Assembly: GCF_028372415.1 (NCBI RefSeq)
Contig: NC_092874.1
Coordinates: forward strand, 332,648,651 to 332,712,650
From: Notamacropus eugenii
Lineage: Eukaryota > Chordata > Mammalia > Diprotodontia > Macropodidae
Length of the DNA stretch: 64,000 nucleotides
Reading direction: 5' to 3'
This document shows positions 11,726 to 26,700 of this stretch, in pieces; the first letter of the stretch is position 1; each line of letters opens with the position of its first letter. Made by a program: the position numbers and the translations under genes. The notes beneath the pieces are model-generated. The model ran no database searches and had not been told where the DNA came from. It was given only the letters and a program-made list of their open reading frames with translations.

Positions 11726-14700
11726 ATTCAGGGCAGGCCAACTTTTATGAAACTTACCTCTGGTATATACTTTCCTCTCCCTGAGGAGTTTAAAGCCCTT
11801 CTACCTCCTGTCCAGAAAGAAAACAGTTAATAAGCTTATCCACTCTGAAGTCTTAGGGTCTGAATAAGAGTACTTTCCCGCAGGACTCTGCAGTTTAGAA
11901 AAGGAACCTGGAGAGGGCAGTAAAAGGAAATATCATTTTTTGGAATTTCAGGCACTGGGATAGGCAGCTTTAGGAAGGAGAAGAAGTAAATCATACCATA
12001 TTAGTCGCTGGTTCTTCCTTCAGGTTGGGTTGATGCTACATGACTTTGTCCACACCCATATGAGACGGTAAAAGAGCAGAGCCTTATAAGATATAAAAGT
12101 AGGGAGTGAGGTCATATACAGGGGTCAGATTTGAGTATGTGACCTCCGTCATCTCTGTGACCACCTTCATCTCTCCGACCACAGGTGATAGAACCCATTA
12201 TGGAAGACATGGAGTCAGAGGAAAACAAGAAGGATACCCCTCCCTCCAAGAAGCGTCGGACGAGGGCTCATGATGGGGGACTCCTGCTGCCTGTGGAGCT
12301 GAGCCAAGCCCAGCTATACAAACAGCCCACAAATGAAGAGCTAAGCCAGATGAAAGAGACAGAAAACCTTTTCCACTCCAACCTCCTCCGGATGCAGGTC
12401 AGGACCTGGGGAGGGAGGAATGGAAGGGGCTGATGGAAATGGATAGGTGAGGCTAAGTAGTTGGGTTCTGCAGGCTCCAAGGGGGCTTCCTGAATTGAAG
12501 ATTCCCTAGCCCTCTCTAAAGTCAAGTGTGATGTCTTATAATCTCATAGTGCTGATTCCTCAGAGGCAGTACCTCATTTTCTTAGTTGTGAGCCAGAGAG
12601 GAAGAACACCTCATTAGAAGTCATGAGACTTGGGTTCTAGTCCTGGCCCCACCTCTTATTCCCTGTCTGACTTTGAAACTGTCATGCAGCCTCTGAACTT
12701 TGGTTTTTTTCACCTGTAAAATGAAATTAACCCTTTCCCTGTCCACTTCACAGGATGTTGTGATGATCAGATGAAATCTTTTAATTGAAAAACATCAGAT
12801 TAGCATCTGCAGGTATTGTGTTAGGTGCTTGGGATACAATCACACGCACACACACACACACCAAAAAAAGGAGGAGGAAACAGTCTCTACTTTCAAGGAG
12901 TGTATATCCTATTGAAATCTTTAAAAAGTACTTTGAAAATTGTAAAAGGCTATAAATATTTTGGCAGCTAGGTAACAGTGGATAGAGCACTGGAGCAGGA
13001 AGCAGGGAGACACTTCTGTGTGACCCTGGGCAAATCGGTTAAACTCTGTTTGCCTCAGCTTTCTCAGCTGTAAGATGGTGGTCATAACAGCACCTGCCGT
13101 GGAGGGCTGCTGTCATGATCAAATGAAATAATATTTATAAAGCACTTACTACAGTGCCTGTCACACAGTAGGTGATATATTAGTACTTAATTCCTCTCCT
13201 CCCCTGGTATTCATTATAGAATGTGAGAGCTGACAAAGATCTTAGGGACCATTACATCCTTCTTTTAGGAGAAGCAGAATCTAGGGTTCAGAGAGGTGAA
13301 GAGACCTACTAGTTAGTGGCAGGAATGAGAAGTAAACCCGAGTCTCATTTCTCCTAGGCCAGTATTCTTCCTGCTCAGTTAGTACAGGCATATATTATCA
13401 TGTGACATACTTGATAGAGAATGTGCTAGGTAGTTGGCGCTAGAGTGGCAATACTGCTCATACCTGTGAGTAATAATCTCAGTTTTTTTGCCCACCTTAG
13501 TAATTCTGTTGTCTACAGGCCCCTTTGGGATGTTTAGGTGAGCTGAGACACCTAGTGATTTCCTGTTCAAAGAAACAAGGTTGCAGAGAAATCCCCCCTC
13601 ACTCCCAGGCATGAAGAACGTTCATTGTTCCCAGTGGATGAACTGAAGTAGGGAGGTCTTTGTTGGGGCAAACACAAGAGGAGACTGGACAAGTATGAGG
13701 GGAGGTCAAAATTGGGATTCCCTTTCCCTCCAAGATCTAGGACCTGTGACTAGAAGAAAGTGGGATGGGGGAGACCCAATAGGTCTCCTCATTTCTAGTG
13801 GCCTCACTGTGACCACTTAAGCTATGGTTTTGATGTGTAAGGAAAGCTTTGAAGACCTCCTTGGTTATTCCAATCCCTCTAGATGGAGGAGTTATTGAAG
13901 GAGGTGAAGCTGAAAGAGAAGAAGCAACAGCGGATTGATGCCTTCTTACATGAGATTAAGCAACGACTTCTTACTGTCCCTTCAACCAAGGTGTCTGAGG
14001 TGAGTTTGGGCCAGTGTGAAAACAGTGGTTGGATGGAATTATCTAGGAGAAGATGTCGGGGTTGGGACAGGAAGAGAACTCTTTAGGAATTGGAATTATG
14101 ACTAGAACATCTAAATTTCTGGGTCCCCAGAGTCCCAAAGACATAGTCACTACTGGCTAGGGGACAGGGAGCCCAGGAGCCCTCTCCCTTCCTTGAAGCT
14201 CAGCCCAGGAAATATAGGACCCAGGGCATGGAGATATTAGTATTCTTGAGCTGGTAGCCAGGGTTGGAGCTGCAGGGCCCCAAAGGCCAGAGGAAATGGG
14301 CTGGTAACATCAGAGCTTTCTGCACCTGAGGGCTAGGTATAATCCGTCTTGAGTCTTTTGCCTTTGTTTCTTTTGTGTGTCCACTCACACTCGTGCCCTT
14401 TTTTTTCCCCAATCTTTCTTTCTCTCTTTTTCTTTCTCCCTTGATACTCCCTCCCAACTTTGCTCCTTTCTCAGATGACAGACCAGTCGTGGCTGCCCAA
14501 AGGTGTAAAAGTACCCTTCGTTCAGAAGCCTTATGCCGTGAAAGGTCGCTTCCAATTCTTGCCTCCCACTCAGATCACTGTGGTGGGCAGCTACCTGCTA
14601 GGAACTTGTGTCCGACCAGAGGTCAATGTGGATGTAATGTTGACTATGCCAAAGGTAAGGCTTGTGCTAGAGAAGTGGGAGGGCGGGAGACTAGAATTGC

Positions 14701-17700
14701 AAGCTAGGTCCAGAATGCTCCTGATTTCCTTTTTAGCCAGGTGCTGTCTGCATAATTGTAGTCCTGAACTTGGCCCAGCCAACGTGAAAATGATCTGGTG
14801 GGAGGAAGGGAGGGTTGCATCTTAGCCGGATCAGCGTTGTGGAAAGAACCCCACGTTGGGAATCCATCTGAATTCTGCCTACTCCTGGCTTTTGCCAGCT
14901 GCTTAATGTACAACTTTATTTTCTCATCTCTAAAATGCACCGGTCTCTAGATGCCTTTCTCTGCTACCTGGTTTTTTTGAGGGTTAAATTAAGGTAGTCA
15001 GTATGTGTGAAAAGGCTTAGAAAACAGCATTTAATGAGGTCAAAGTCACCAAGCATTTATTAAGTGACTTTTTTGCCAGGCATTGTGCTAAGCTTTGGGG
15101 ATACAAAGCTGAAAAAAACAGCCCTGCTCTCAGAAACATTACGTTTAATGGGGGAAACAAGATGCAGACAACCATGGTGCAGTGCATGGGGCCTTTGGGC
15201 GCAGTCAGGCCTCAGATACTCAGCTGGGTGGCCTTCAGCGAGTCACTTAGCTTTTTTTTACCTTAGCTTCTTTGATTATAAAATGGGCATAAATAGCAAC
15301 ATTTATCTCACGAGGTTGTGAGGAACAAATGAGATTATCTTTGTAAAACACTTATCAGAGTACTTGGGATATTGTCAATGCTATACCTGTAAATACTAGC
15401 TATTTTTTTTTTATCATTAAGATAGGTACAGGATAAAATAAGTAATCTCTGAGAGAAGCTACAATGATTAAAGAAGTTTGGGAAAAGCAATAATTATTGT
15501 TACAGATCTTGGCTCCCCATTAAAACCTACATTCAAATCATTGAAACTACCATTAGAAATGTCCGCCTATTTGATGAGGGTGGGCTGAGAGTGAGGAGAG
15601 CCAATTTCCAGTCTAGATTCTACCACAAACTCATTTTGTGATCTTGGGCAAGTCACTGATCCTCTCTGAGCTTCAGTGTCCTATTCTATGGAGTGGGTGT
15701 GGTATTACATTCCATATTTAGCTTAACCAGAAAATCGAAGTCATTTGCCAGAGCTCGTACAATTAATGAATGATAGTGAGGCCTGGAATTTCAGGCTCAA
15801 TCCCACACTGGTCCCTTCTCTGTCACACATTGTTTCTTCTCATCATCTAGTATTGGTCCGTACTGCTCTTTCTCTGTCTACAGGAGATCCTACAGGACAA
15901 GGATGGACTAAATCAGCGCTACCTAAGGAAGCGCGCCCTCTACATAGCTCATCTGGGCTACCACTTGTCCCAGGACCCCCTCTTTGGCAGTGTCCGTTTC
16001 TCCTACATAAATGGTTGTCACCTGAAGCCCCTGCTGCTGCTCCGTCCTGCAGGTACATGCTATATGCAGAAGTATGATACTTTGCCCTGGAAGGGTCCCT
16101 GGACTAAGGTAGCATGCAGGATCTCCTGTCCTCTAGACTCTCCCAGTAGGATGAACCCAGTTCTTGGAGAACCTCTAGGCTGAGAAGAAATCCATGATCT
16201 TAGTGTACCCTACCTCTCCTCAGGAAAGGATGAGCGGCTGGTCACTGTGCGCCTATACCCCTGCCCCCCACCTGGGTTCTTTCGTCTCTGCCGTCTGCTG
16301 CCCTCCAAGAACAATGTCCGTACCACCTGGTTCTGGGACAAGACTACCCCAAAGGAGGGTAAGGGCAAGAGTAGGGGAGACTTTAGGGAGAAAAAGGCAT
16401 GTTTGGGGGAGGATTGGAAGTAGGTGTGATGATGGGGTGGAGGATTTTGGGGGGAAATGAAGAAGACAGTCTAGGGAAATGAAGGAGTCTAGTTTTTCTT
16501 TACTAATATTCTTTCTCTGATTTGACCCCCACCTCAGCTGTCCTGGATCCTCCCACTCCTCATTATAACACCTTGCTCCTTTGTGATGAAGTTATGGAAT
16601 CTCACCTTCACCTTTTGTCAGCCCTGCTTGCCTCTTCCCCTGGCCTTCGGGATGGCATCATTTTGCTTAAAGTCTGGCTGCGGCAGCGTAATCTGGACAA
16701 GGTTCGGCCTGGGAATGGCATGCCCCATTTTGTTCTAGCCTCTCTGAAGCATTGCTCTCCAGGTCTTTCCCTGGGAACCATGCCCTGCCACCATAGCCAG
16801 GGCTTGGTCCCAGAGTAGACAGTGTTGGGTCTGGGTGGTGGTACCAGGGAGTGCCACTCGTATATCCTCTTCCTGCCTGGGATCATCCATCTCTTTTGGG
16901 TTGGGCTGAAGGAGCTCTTTCTTCCAAGGCCAACCTTTCCATCCTCAAACTTTCCCCTAGGGCACCAGAGGCTTCAGTGGCTTCATTGTTTCCATGCTGG
17001 TGGCCTTCTTAGTGTCTTCTAGAAAAGTCAGCAAGTCTATGAGTGGCTATCAAGTGCTGAGGAATGTTCTGCAGTTCCTAGGTGAGGTGGAGACATAGAT
17101 GAGGGTGGACGAAGAAACTGTGGGCTTTGGGGCAGATTTCTCCCACTGATTTTAGGTGGTGTTGCATTGGACTATTAATTATCAGTCCTGTATAAACAAG
17201 TAGAATGAGACCTAGAGAGGAATTGACTTCACAAGTCCAAGAGGGAGAAAGACTTGACATCTCTCTAAAAGAAAATCTGGGGACTTTTAATGGGTGACAA
17301 GCTCAGCATGAGTCAACAGTGTGATATGGCAACCAACAAAAGTTAGTTCAGTCTTAGGCTGCATTTGGAAGGCAAAGCTTCCAGGAATGAGGAGGTGAGA
17401 GTCCCCCTGTGGTCTGCCCTGGCAGATTGGTGCACTTCTAGGCACCACACCTTAGAAGGCAGGGACCACTTTAGGGGAAGGCAGCTAGTACAGCTAGTGC
17501 CACATGGGGTTGATTGAAGGAACAGCAGGTGTTTAACTGGGGAGAGAAGGAAGACATGAACACTGTCTTCAAAAGCTGGAAAGGCTACCAGTGTGGAAGG
17601 GGGGTTGGACTAGTTCTGTTTGTTTCCAGGCTTCTAGGCTTTGTGTGAGGAAAGCTTTACTAATAATGAGAATTATCTAAAAACAGAATGAGCTGCCTCT

Positions 17701-20700
17701 GCAGGTAATGGGTTTCCCCTAGCTGGAGGTCTGCAAGTCAGGTTGGATGACACTGTGCTGTATTGCAGTGGGGATTCCTTTGGGGGAAGCGGTTTGAACT
17801 GAATAGCGTCTGAGGTCTCTAGTGGCTCAGTGAGTCAGAGGGGGAGGGCAGGTCAGGGTGGGAAGCATGGGGAATAGGGTTGGATGGTGTTCCTCCTCAC
17901 TGCTCAAGGGCTGACCTGTTGCACGTCTTCCTCTGTCACTCCCAACTCCAGCCGCCACAGATCTGACAGTCAGTGGCATCAGCTTGTGTCGTAGTTCGGA
18001 TCCATCTCTGGTCAGTGGGAGTCCTGGTGGGAAGAGTGGGGTGATATTGGGGATGGGGACAAGGGGAAATGGCTGGGGCCTGGGGAGAGAGGGGCTTCCT
18101 TCAAGGGGAGAGTATCTGGGAGAGGGATGGTGGGGCTGAGGGCCCTGGCTCAACTTTCCTTCTTCTGTTCTTGATTTCTTTGCTTTCTTCTATCTCAGCC
18201 AGCTGTGGCTGACTTCCATCAGGCCTTCTCCGTGGTCTTTGTGGATCCTTCAGGCCACCTTAATCTTTGTGCTGATGTCACGGTTCCTACATACCAGCAG
18301 GTATCTGCATCTCTTTATTCTGTGTTGAGGACACTAGAGGATGCATAGTCACCGGGTGGTACTGCCAAAGCTTTCTCTGGGGCCGAGTTCTGTGTCTGTG
18401 CAGTGTCCTTCCAGGTGCTCCAGATCTGGGGGAAGCACGTAGAGGTCAGAGCAGCTGAGGCTCCAGCCTGTGTGCTGTTTGCTCTCTGGGCAAGCTTATC
18501 CCTTTGCCCATTCTCCTAAGCTTCCCCCATCTGGCCTTTTCCTTCAGGTGCAGCATGAAGCCCAGCTGTCTATGGCTGTGCTGGATGATAAGACTGTAGA
18601 TGGCTTCCAGATGCTGCTCATGACACCCAAACCAATGATCCGAACCTTCGACCATGTTCTTCAGTGAGATGGCGTGTGGGGGGTGGAATGAGAGGAAGGG
18701 AGGGAAATCCAGGTGGGCATCCTGGAGAGGGCTAACAGAACTACTCAATAATGTTCACCTTGGGAGTCTTAGTTTTCTTTATTCTTTCTCCTCTCTTTCC
18801 TGACCCCTCCCTTCTCCCTAGTATATATCCCCTGAGCTGTCTGTATGCTGCCTGCCAAAGGCTGAAGCTGTGGTCAGAACTGCAGGACCATGGAGGAGAT
18901 TATGTGTCTGCCATACTTCCCACCTTAACTGCCCTCCTGGAACGGGGCCTGGGCTCCCGTTTGACCTTGTTGACCCATTCTCGGGCCTCTGTACCCCAAG
19001 TAAGCAGTGTAATAAGCTACAGAAGTTTCCCAAGGGTCTTTCAAGAAGGAGATGGGATGATATTGGATAAAGCATTGGAAAAGGAGTGGACTGCATCTGA
19101 CCCATAGGGATCCAGATCATGTATTTCTTCTTTCTTCTTTCCCCCCTGCCCCTCATTCTAGTGGGAGATCAACCAGAACCCCCCAAAACACAAGGATCAA
19201 ACTGCATTGTCACTGGGATTGCTGCTCCGGCCTGAGGGACTGGTCAGTGTTCTAGAGATGGGACCTGAAGCTGATCATGCAGAGGTGAGGAGCCTGGAAC
19301 CCTGAGGAAATGTGAGGACAAGGATGGGAGGAAGGGAGAGGTGGGCACCTTGCTGTTGGGAACCCTAGTCCTATTAGGCAGTGTGTCCAGTTGAGCTTGG
19401 TTGAGGAGATTGACTTTTTTAGGCTGTTTCAAAGAGAAGAAAGAGCTGTAGTTCCTCTGATCTCTTCTTGCTGTGTTTTGTACCACTTCTGCCTCCTTCC
19501 CTGCTTCAGGCAACTGACTTCCGCCAGTTCTGGGGCTCACGTTCAGAACTAAGGCGTTTCCAGGATGGGTCAATCCGGGAGGCTGTACTTTGGAAGGCTG
19601 AATCCATGGCTGAGAAACGCCTCCTGCCCCACCAGGTGATCACTCACCTCCTAAAACTGTGAGTGTCCTTCATAGACTGCTGTTGCTTGAAGGGGTCTCA
19701 GATCAGCTAATCCAACCTCTTCAATCGATTGGCTTAAGGTCCTACAGCTACCAGAATGAGAGATCAAATCTCCCAATTTGCTAAAGTGCTCTTTACTTAA
19801 GACTAGAATGCCATTCACCTCCAACTATGCCTCCTGTCCCCCACAAATCCTGGGGACGTGGTGGGAGTGGGGGGGGTCCCATGCTTCAGAGGGCTTTTCT
19901 TGGTCTGATTTGGGGGCTGGGGTCACCTGTCCTTTTCCCCCCTTTCTCTCGGTCTCCCCACCCTTAGTTTTTCCTGACCAGTGGAACTTAAGAGCTGGAG
20001 AGAAGTGTTTGAGGATTCATCGGTCATTACCTTCCTTCTAATTTGGGAGTCCCTCCTGCCATGTCCTTAATACATTTGCAGCTTACCTCCCCTAACTCTG
20101 TTCTTAAGGAGGATAAGATTCACAGGATACCAGGGGCTCCAAGTGGGGGGCCCTTATCACTCACGGCGGCCCGCCCTCCTCCCCGGGTTCTGCAGGCAGG
20201 AGGTGGCCGCTCTGTGCCTTATGTTTCAGTTCAGTAAATATTCAAGTGTCTTGTGTATGCCAAGTCTCCCCTAAGTCTCCTCTCCTGCCAGTACTCTATT
20301 CTTTATGTGCCTGGGCTTTGAGGTGTCTCTCCCTCTCTTGTGGATATATCAGTAGAGAGACACTGTGAATAGAACTGCAGGTTCTTTATCTGTAAAATGG
20401 GGATATGAATATCTGCAGTCCCCACCTCAGGATTTATTATGCGGAGACTTCTTGGCATCTTGTAAAGTGCTATCCGTGAGATGTGAACTAAGTGTGGTAA
20501 CGCAGGGCGTCCCTAAAGTCACAGTGTAGTTTTAAGTTTTAAATAATTTAAATTAGTAATTATTTAATAGCTCCAATAACTAAAAATTTCACTAAGACTT
20601 TGGGAATCCTGTCTAGTAAGAGGTGAAGTATAGAATAATGGCTAGAGATTTGTTTTAAGACATGGGAAGCCTAAGTTCAAGTTCCCCAACTGGCATCCTG

Positions 20701-23700
20701 TCTGGGTGACCCTGGGCGGGTGCATGGCATCTTGGGTCCTTGACTCTTCTCGGAGACTCTGAGGGTGCAGACAGTGGGTGACCTGCATCGGGCGGAGACA
20801 CCTCAAAATAACAGGTCTACGCTACAACCATGTCACTGGAAGAGTAATATAGCCTAAGACGGAGTTTGCTTTTCTTACTAGTAGCACAGCACTGTAGGCA
20901 ATCTTCTTTCTCTTTATTTCTCCTTACCAGACATGCAGGTATACCTGAGTCCTACATCCATTATGTGGGGGGCTACCTGGACCCTCTGATCAGAGCGCCC
21001 AAAGAGGTGAGGCTCCTGGGATTGAGGGGTGGCAGTGTAGTAACACTACCCTAGGGGATGGTACTCAGTCTGGTTAGTATGCGACCTGCTTCTTAAAAAA
21101 GGAGCCTCCCATTGCAGAAGGGAGTGTCTGGTGCCTTACGGATGCTTGGGAGAGGTGTAGTTCCTAAAGTGCTCTGTAGATGGAGCAGTGACTCCACCAA
21201 AACTTCTGCGGGGGCTTTAGGATCCTGGCACAATTACAGACCAGCTGCTGGGGATGGGAGGAAGGGATAAGGCACTGGGCCTACCCATCTGCCTTTAGGC
21301 AGGCCTGCCATCCCCACTGCTCTCATCCCTGGTGCTCTTGGGGAGCAGTCAGAGAGCAGGGAGACACAGTGCAGCTATTCTGATCCGTCTTCAGTCAGTT
21401 CATTTCCATAGGTATTAAATGCTTGATTGGTTTAATGGTGGTTTTTCCTTGTTCCTGTATTTCCCCTGGCAGGCTCACAGCACAGGCGAGGAGGCTCTGG
21501 CCATGGTGGTGCGTTCCTATGACCAGCTGAGCCGCCAGCTGTGGGGTCTCAAAGGGCTGCCCCTGACTGTCACCTCTGTTCAGGGAGCTCACGCTGCCCT
21601 GCGATATACTGATGTGAGTGTCCTGGGGTCTGGGGACTGCCCCCCAGGTCTCCTCTTCTCCTTTTTCCCTGTCCTTGCTAGCTGCCACACAAAAACACAA
21701 ACTTCTCCTCAAATAAACATTCCTTAACTAGGTGTTCTCCCCTGTTCCTGTTTGGCTTGATTTCACATTCCATGACCACCTGGAAAAATGGAACGTGTTG
21801 CTGCCTCGGCCCAGCAAACCTTGCCCGGCCTTCGTGGATCCCATAAATGGTAAGGGAATTGTGTATGAGGAAGTACTGGGGGTGTTGGGACACATAGTAA
21901 CCACAAGTGATTTAGGTTGGAGGGGGGGTTCTAGGTGATGAAATGAGGACTCGAGTTCCGACCAGAGAGTTAACCTCTCTTCTTCTTCTCTGAAGTGGTG
22001 TGTCACCTGGAGGGCAGTGGACAGTGGCCTCAGGATGCAGATGCCATACAGCGAGTTAGAGCTGCTTTCCAATTGCGCCTGGCAGAGGTGTTGAGTCAGG
22101 AGTATGGCCTCCGGTGTTCAGCTAAGGCCTCCCACACTGATGTTTACAAGGTACTAATGTGGCCAGAACAGGTGTGTTGGGCAAGTGTTGAGGGGTTGGA
22201 GGTTGGACTTTGGAGGAGAAAGTTCACTGGACTGGAGGTGTGGTTTCTAGTCCTGGCTCTGCCCTTGGATGTATGAACTTAGGTTAAGTCATTGACTCTT
22301 CATCTTTAAATCAGATAGCCTCTAACAAGAGGGATGGCCCAGCTTTAAAATTCAATTCTGTGTCAGAGGGCACTGGGGAACAAGTTGGGAGCCTTTTATC
22401 ACCACACCTCTCTCCCCTATTCCTCAGGACGGTTATGTTTTCCGAGTTCGGGTGGCATACCACAGGGAGCCCCAAATCCTGAAGGAATCCTGTACCCCAG
22501 GAGGAATGATCACACTGAGAGATACACCTGCATCACTCCTCCTAGATCGGGACACCCGGCAGCTGCCCCAGCTCACTAGTGCCTTGCATGGGTGAGGGAC
22601 TTGTAGGGGGAGGGTTTGCAAATTTGAGTTATCTACCTTCTCTACCTAATCCCATCTTTCCCTCTGGAAATCTGGATGCTTGAGTCCTAAACCCTTTCCT
22701 GATGCCTGTTTCACCTTCATCCTTGCCTTTTCCTGGATCCCTGGACTCATGATTCTTATTCACAGTCTTCTCCCTCTGGGTTGGGCAGCTGGGTGCTCTT
22801 CCTATTTTCCTTTTCCAGGCTGAGCACCCAGATGCCAGGGACTTAGTCCTACTTTCCCTGCTTTTCTTTTCCTCCCCCCTCCCCCCCCAGACTCCAGCAG
22901 CAGCACTCAGCTTTCTCTGGTGCGGCCCGTCTGGCAAAGCGCTGGGTCCGGGCCCAGCTCCTCAGTGATGGACTGACAGAGGAGAGCCTGGACCTACTGG
23001 CTGCCTCCCTCTTCCTGCATCCTGCCCCCTTCACCCCCCCCAGGTGAGCTAGCTTCATTCCATCCCAGCCTCTTCTGTGTCCCTATCCCTAGGACTGGGA
23101 ATGTCATTGGGCTTTACCTGAAACTGTCCTACATCATCAGCATATTCTCTGTAGAGGTGGAAATCAGGCAAGGGAGGACTACATCGGGAGATCCCTCCCT
23201 AAGGAGTCTGGACTCTGATTTGTGTTTGATTGGGGGGATGGGCGGTGTTGATGTAAGAACCAGCCAGAGCTAGAGGAAACCTTGTCCGGAGTTCTCTGCT
23301 CTTTCTCAGAGGTCCTTTTTCCTCAGTTCCCCTCAGGTTGGCTTTCTCCGCTTCCTAGCCTTGCTGTCCACATTTGACTGGAAAAATAATCCCCTTATTG
23401 TCAACCTCAATGGTGAACTCACAGGTGAGTAAAGGGGAGCTGTTCTAATCTCATTTGCCAGAGGAGGAAGGCTGAGACTGCCTCCGGAGGGATTGCATTG
23501 GGAGGGAAAACACTTTTCACTAGTGACCGTAGAAAGCAGTTAAGGTGGAGTCTCTTCCAATCAGTGGATCAATAAGCTTTTGCTTATCCTGCTTGCTCTC
23601 CCTTCTCCCCCCTTTCCTGCCCTTGAGAAGGTTATGGTCCAAGTAGGAATTGAAAGTAATAATAAAATAAGACTGCATGGCCCAAGGATGAACTGGGTGG

Positions 23701-26700
23701 CTCAGCTTCTTTAATTCTGGGGCTGTTAAAGGAAGGAGGACTTTACCATGGGCTGGAGTAGTGAAGTTGAGTTTTGTGGGGGAGGTGAGGTTTGAGTTCT
23801 TTCTTCAAGGAAGGGGACAGTCCATAGAGAGAGAGGAAGAAAGAATTTTTGGCAGGAAAAAAAGCATAAATGGGTGATAAAGTAGTCAGGTTGGGGCTAG
23901 ATTGTGGGGTCCTTGAATTTTTAACTTGAGAAGTTTGTATTTTATCCTGTAGTGGATGGGCCATAGCAGTAGTCACTGAAGGCCGTAGAGCAGAATGGAT
24001 GACTAGGATAGAAGCTGCTTATAAGGGAATGCTAGTGAAGGGGTACCCCCCTCTCTGTTGTGGGAAGATAGGGGTGAGATGACCTTGGCTAGGCAGTGTG
24101 CCCAGACCTGGGAGGTGAGATGTGTGCTATGCAGTAACCAGAACCCCCTGCACTGGGGAGGGGCTTCTAATCCTCATTGTTGGGCCCCAGGAGGAGCGGG
24201 CTGGGGGGAGGCAGGCTTAGTGTCAGCTTCCTAATTCCCCAGGTGTGTGTGCACATGTGGGAGCGTAGGGTTGCCTCTACCTGCACTGGCAGATATCACC
24301 TGGAATGGGTGGGGAGGAGGAGATTGGTTAGCTCCAGGGGACCTTTAGGGCCTTTCCCTGCATAGTCTAGGACAGGGGCAAAAAAATCAGGATGAGTGAC
24401 TGAGATTGGTGAAGTCCTGGGCCTAGAGACAGACCTCTGGATCTGCCTTGAGCACTCTGCTGAACTGCCCACCTGAGTGGGATTCTTTGGGGGTTGAGTG
24501 TGTGTGGGTGTGTGTCTTGTCTGTCTGTCTGTCTCTGAAAAGGGAAATAGCTCTTTCCTGATTATCTCTCCATGCATCTGCCCCCTGCACAGCTAGGGTT
24601 CTGATGAGATGAACATTGTATCACCCTTTTTTAAAAATGAGAAGATAGAAGAAAGGCCAAGAGGAATCCTGACAGCTTTGAAAATTACATTGTGAATTTA
24701 GCATATACTTAAAAGCAAGCTTTACATAAGAGACTCACAATTTCAAGCATATTCTTCTCTTCTGCATTGTGCATAGAAATGCTTGTTTTATTTAGAATTG
24801 CAAAATATATATATATACATATACATGTATGTACACACACACATACACATATATACATCCATAAGTACGTACTTATTTATAAAATAATGGTGGAGGCAGC
24901 TAGACGTCTGGAGCTGTGTTGGGTTGCATAATAGAGATTGTGACACCCAAGTCCTCTATCCCCAGCTGAGGATCAAGCAGAGATTCATAGCCACTTCCTA
25001 GAATCTCGAATCCGCCTTCCTGTCATGGTCATTGCCACCCCCCAAGACCGAAGCCACTCTTTATGGACAAAGGACAAACCTTCGGCTCAGGTAAATAGCC
25101 CTCAATCCCATAATCACCAGGCATACCTGTACTTTTGGCCAAATTCACTTCTCTCCACTGTCAAGCTGCTCTCCTCAGGAAGGGGAAGAGAGAGGTGGAT
25201 ATCTGCCAGTTACTGATTTATTTGTTGGTAGGGAATGAGGTGGGGCATCTTTGGGCCTGACGTATCTTTCTTCCAGATCCTGCATCACCTTGTGAACCTG
25301 GCAGCTAAAGCCTTGCCTATCCTAGAAAAGCACTTGATGGATCCTTCTGACTCTGGAGATATCCGGGTGAGATAGTTGGGGGGAAGATTTTGGGTGAGGC
25401 TCCTTTTTATTTAAAACATTTTAAAAAATTAATCTGTCTCTCTCGCTACCTTCCACCTCCCCCCACAATTGAGCTAAAAACCAAAGCTTTTAATAATCGT
25501 CTATGTGGTCCCACATTAGCCATATCCAACAACCTATGTCTCTGTTATCTTAAGTTCAGTCAGGAAGTGGGTGGCATGTGTTATCTTCATTCTTCTGGAC
25601 TTTTGGTTCGTCATTGTGTCGATTAGAATCCAAAGTTTTTCAAAGTTATTTTTCTCTATGATGTTATCACTGCCTAAATTGTTCTAGCTCTGCTCACTCC
25701 TCTGCCCATCAGTTAGTTCACAAATGTCTGAAATTGTCCATTTCACCGTTTCTCAGAGCATGGTATATTCCATTACATACACGCACCATAGTTTGTTTAG
25801 CCGTTCCCCAACAGGAGAAGGCTTTCCAAGTTTGCATTTTCTGGCTACCATGAAGAAAGGTACTGGTACCTAAGTAGGTTTGTATGTATATATCCTTTTC
25901 CTCTGTCTTTGACTTCTTTGGGGTAAGGATACACCTGATAGTGGTAGAACTGGGACAGAGGGCATGTACAGCTTGGGAAATTTCTGGGCATAGTTCCTTT
26001 TAAAGTGCCCTCCCTCCACAACGGCTGGACCAGTTGCCAGCTGCACCAGCAGTACACTCATGTGCCTTTTTCCCTGCAGAGCCTCCCCACATTCATTGTC
26101 TTGCCACCTTTGTCATCTTGGTCAGTGTGATGGGTATAAGATTCTGTAGAATGGGGTAAGCTATGGGGAGGTTGGATCCTAGGGCCAGACCTGTAAGGAT
26201 CAACCTTAGAGGTCATGTAGTCCAAATCCCTTATTGTACAGTTGAGAAAACTGTGACCCAGAGAGTTCAGGTGACAAGCCCAGAGTCCTGGTGTCCTGGC
26301 TGCTCTTTACCCTCTACACCGAAGTGTTTGTTGTTATTCACAGGAGCCTGGGTTCTAGCTCTGGCTCTGCCACTAATTGTGGATTTGGCCAGTTCTCCAT
26401 TCTCTTTGGGCCTGTTTTCTTCACCAATAAGTAGAAGTGAAAAGGGCTAGGCTAGATCCAGCCAGTCCTAACCATCCAATTCTATGTTCTAAGATGCTGT
26501 CATTCCTGACTGGGCCAGCTGATAGGGCACCTTGAGAGAATCAGTTCATGTCTTGGGGTCTCAGTTTCCCCTTTGATCAAGTGGGGATCATACTTGCCTT
26601 GCTTATTTCCTAGGGCTTCCTCTGTTTTGTAGGTGTGTAATGGTAATGTCTTGGAATGGGGTTGGGGGAGGGGCATCTCTACTCACTCTTGCTCACCACC

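Noticed and set aside
21728-22072. Antisense gene over NOL6 exons 17-18
   Set aside because: The frame is the shadow of strongly conserved NOL6 coding exons on the other strand; there is no independent support.
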